NCBI RefSeq assembly: GCF_031157375.1
Contig: NZ_JAVIFV010000003.1
Location: 942,001-1,006,000 of the forward strand
Source of the DNA: Sphingosinicella sp. LHD-64
GTDB taxonomy: Bacteria; Pseudomonadota; Alphaproteobacteria; Sphingomonadales; Sphingomonadaceae
DNA: 64,000 bases
Direction: 5' to 3'
The notes below the pieces were generated by a model. That model ran no database searches and was not told where the DNA came from. It saw nothing but the letters and a program-made list of their open reading frames with translations. The translations under genes were made by a program, and so were the position numbers. Below, one piece after another: positions 63,960 through 64,000 of the stretch; positions within the stretch are counted from its first letter, which is position 1; every line of letters begins with the position of its first letter.

Positions 63960-64000
63960 CACGCTGCCTCCATCGCTGCGATGACCTCGACGAACGCGGC
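63959..64000 (-). CDS. C-terminal end of a gene cut by the window edge
   Basis: The minus-strand frame AAFVEVIAAMEAA ends at TGA 63961-63959, which shares its A with the ATG of the next gene. Only 13 residues are inside the window, so no function can be given. Confidence 0.5.
   Translation of the reverse strand, partial: AAFVEVIAAMEAA

Overview
The window is high-GC DNA with dense genes, short or overlapping gene junctions and few spacers. The gene content points to an alphaproteobacterium of the order Sphingomonadales (Sphingomonas or a close relative). It has two large TonB-dependent receptors of the kind these bacteria use for sugars, a complex I zinc-finger subunit, an FprA-type ferredoxin reductase, a PHA-granule family protein, and the intergenic palindromes common in this group. 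This placement rests on gene content and was not tested by a search.

Layout. 0-12.4 kb: DNA-repair and housekeeping genes on the minus strand (a UdgX-type uracil-DNA glycosylase with a shortened helper domain, a hemerythrin, PdeM, MgtC, a rhodanese, a cyclase, aconitase A). They are interrupted at 2.2-3.8 kb by a decayed CocE/NonD hydrolase joined to an IS481 remnant that carries palindromic repeats. At 9.7-12.4 kb an arsenic cluster arsR-arsI-arsC-aqpS faces a divergent pair of small secreted Cys-rich proteins. 12.4-18.9 kb: a GH115 alpha-glucuronidase with a C-terminal frameshift and a LacI-type palindrome in front, a HemD-like protein, an MBL-fold hydrolase and an M15-like peptidase. 19-22.4 kb: three overlapping TadG/TadE-type genes. 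22.4-27.4 kb: a PHA-family protein, FprA, a TIR-membrane protein, tRNA-Pro, and an M20-like protein that lacks two usual metal ligands. 27.5-32.5 kb: a beta/gamma-crystallin protein and a 1,483-residue autotransporter with a large internal duplication. 32.8-36.7 kb: tRNA-Ala, a DUF2171 protein, a CurA-type reductase, a dehydratase remnant with its Lrp-type regulator, and a GntR regulator.

36.8-55.2 kb reads as an accessory carbohydrate and plant-polymer region. It holds two TonB receptors, GntR, LysR and AraC regulators, and a five-gene overlapping operon (glycerate kinase, MFS transporter, MDR dehydrogenase, Gfo/Idh/MocA oxidoreductase, GH36-like hydrolase). It also has an MGH1-like hydrolase, a cupin, a PhyH dioxygenase and a tannase/feruloyl esterase-family protein. 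55.3-64 kb returns to chromosomal genes: a beta-lactamase-fold hydrolase and its MarR regulator, nadB, an ABC ATPase, a zinc-finger protein, TldD, DUF924, DUF2007 and a TIGR01244 protein.

Three themes recur. Palindromic repeats sit between and inside genes, including one in-frame in pdeM. Three reading frames seem to begin at CTG. Several genes are in decay (CocE, IS481, a PLP dehydratase, the GH115 tail, the UdgX helper domain). No CRISPR array, integrase, prophage or rRNA was seen.
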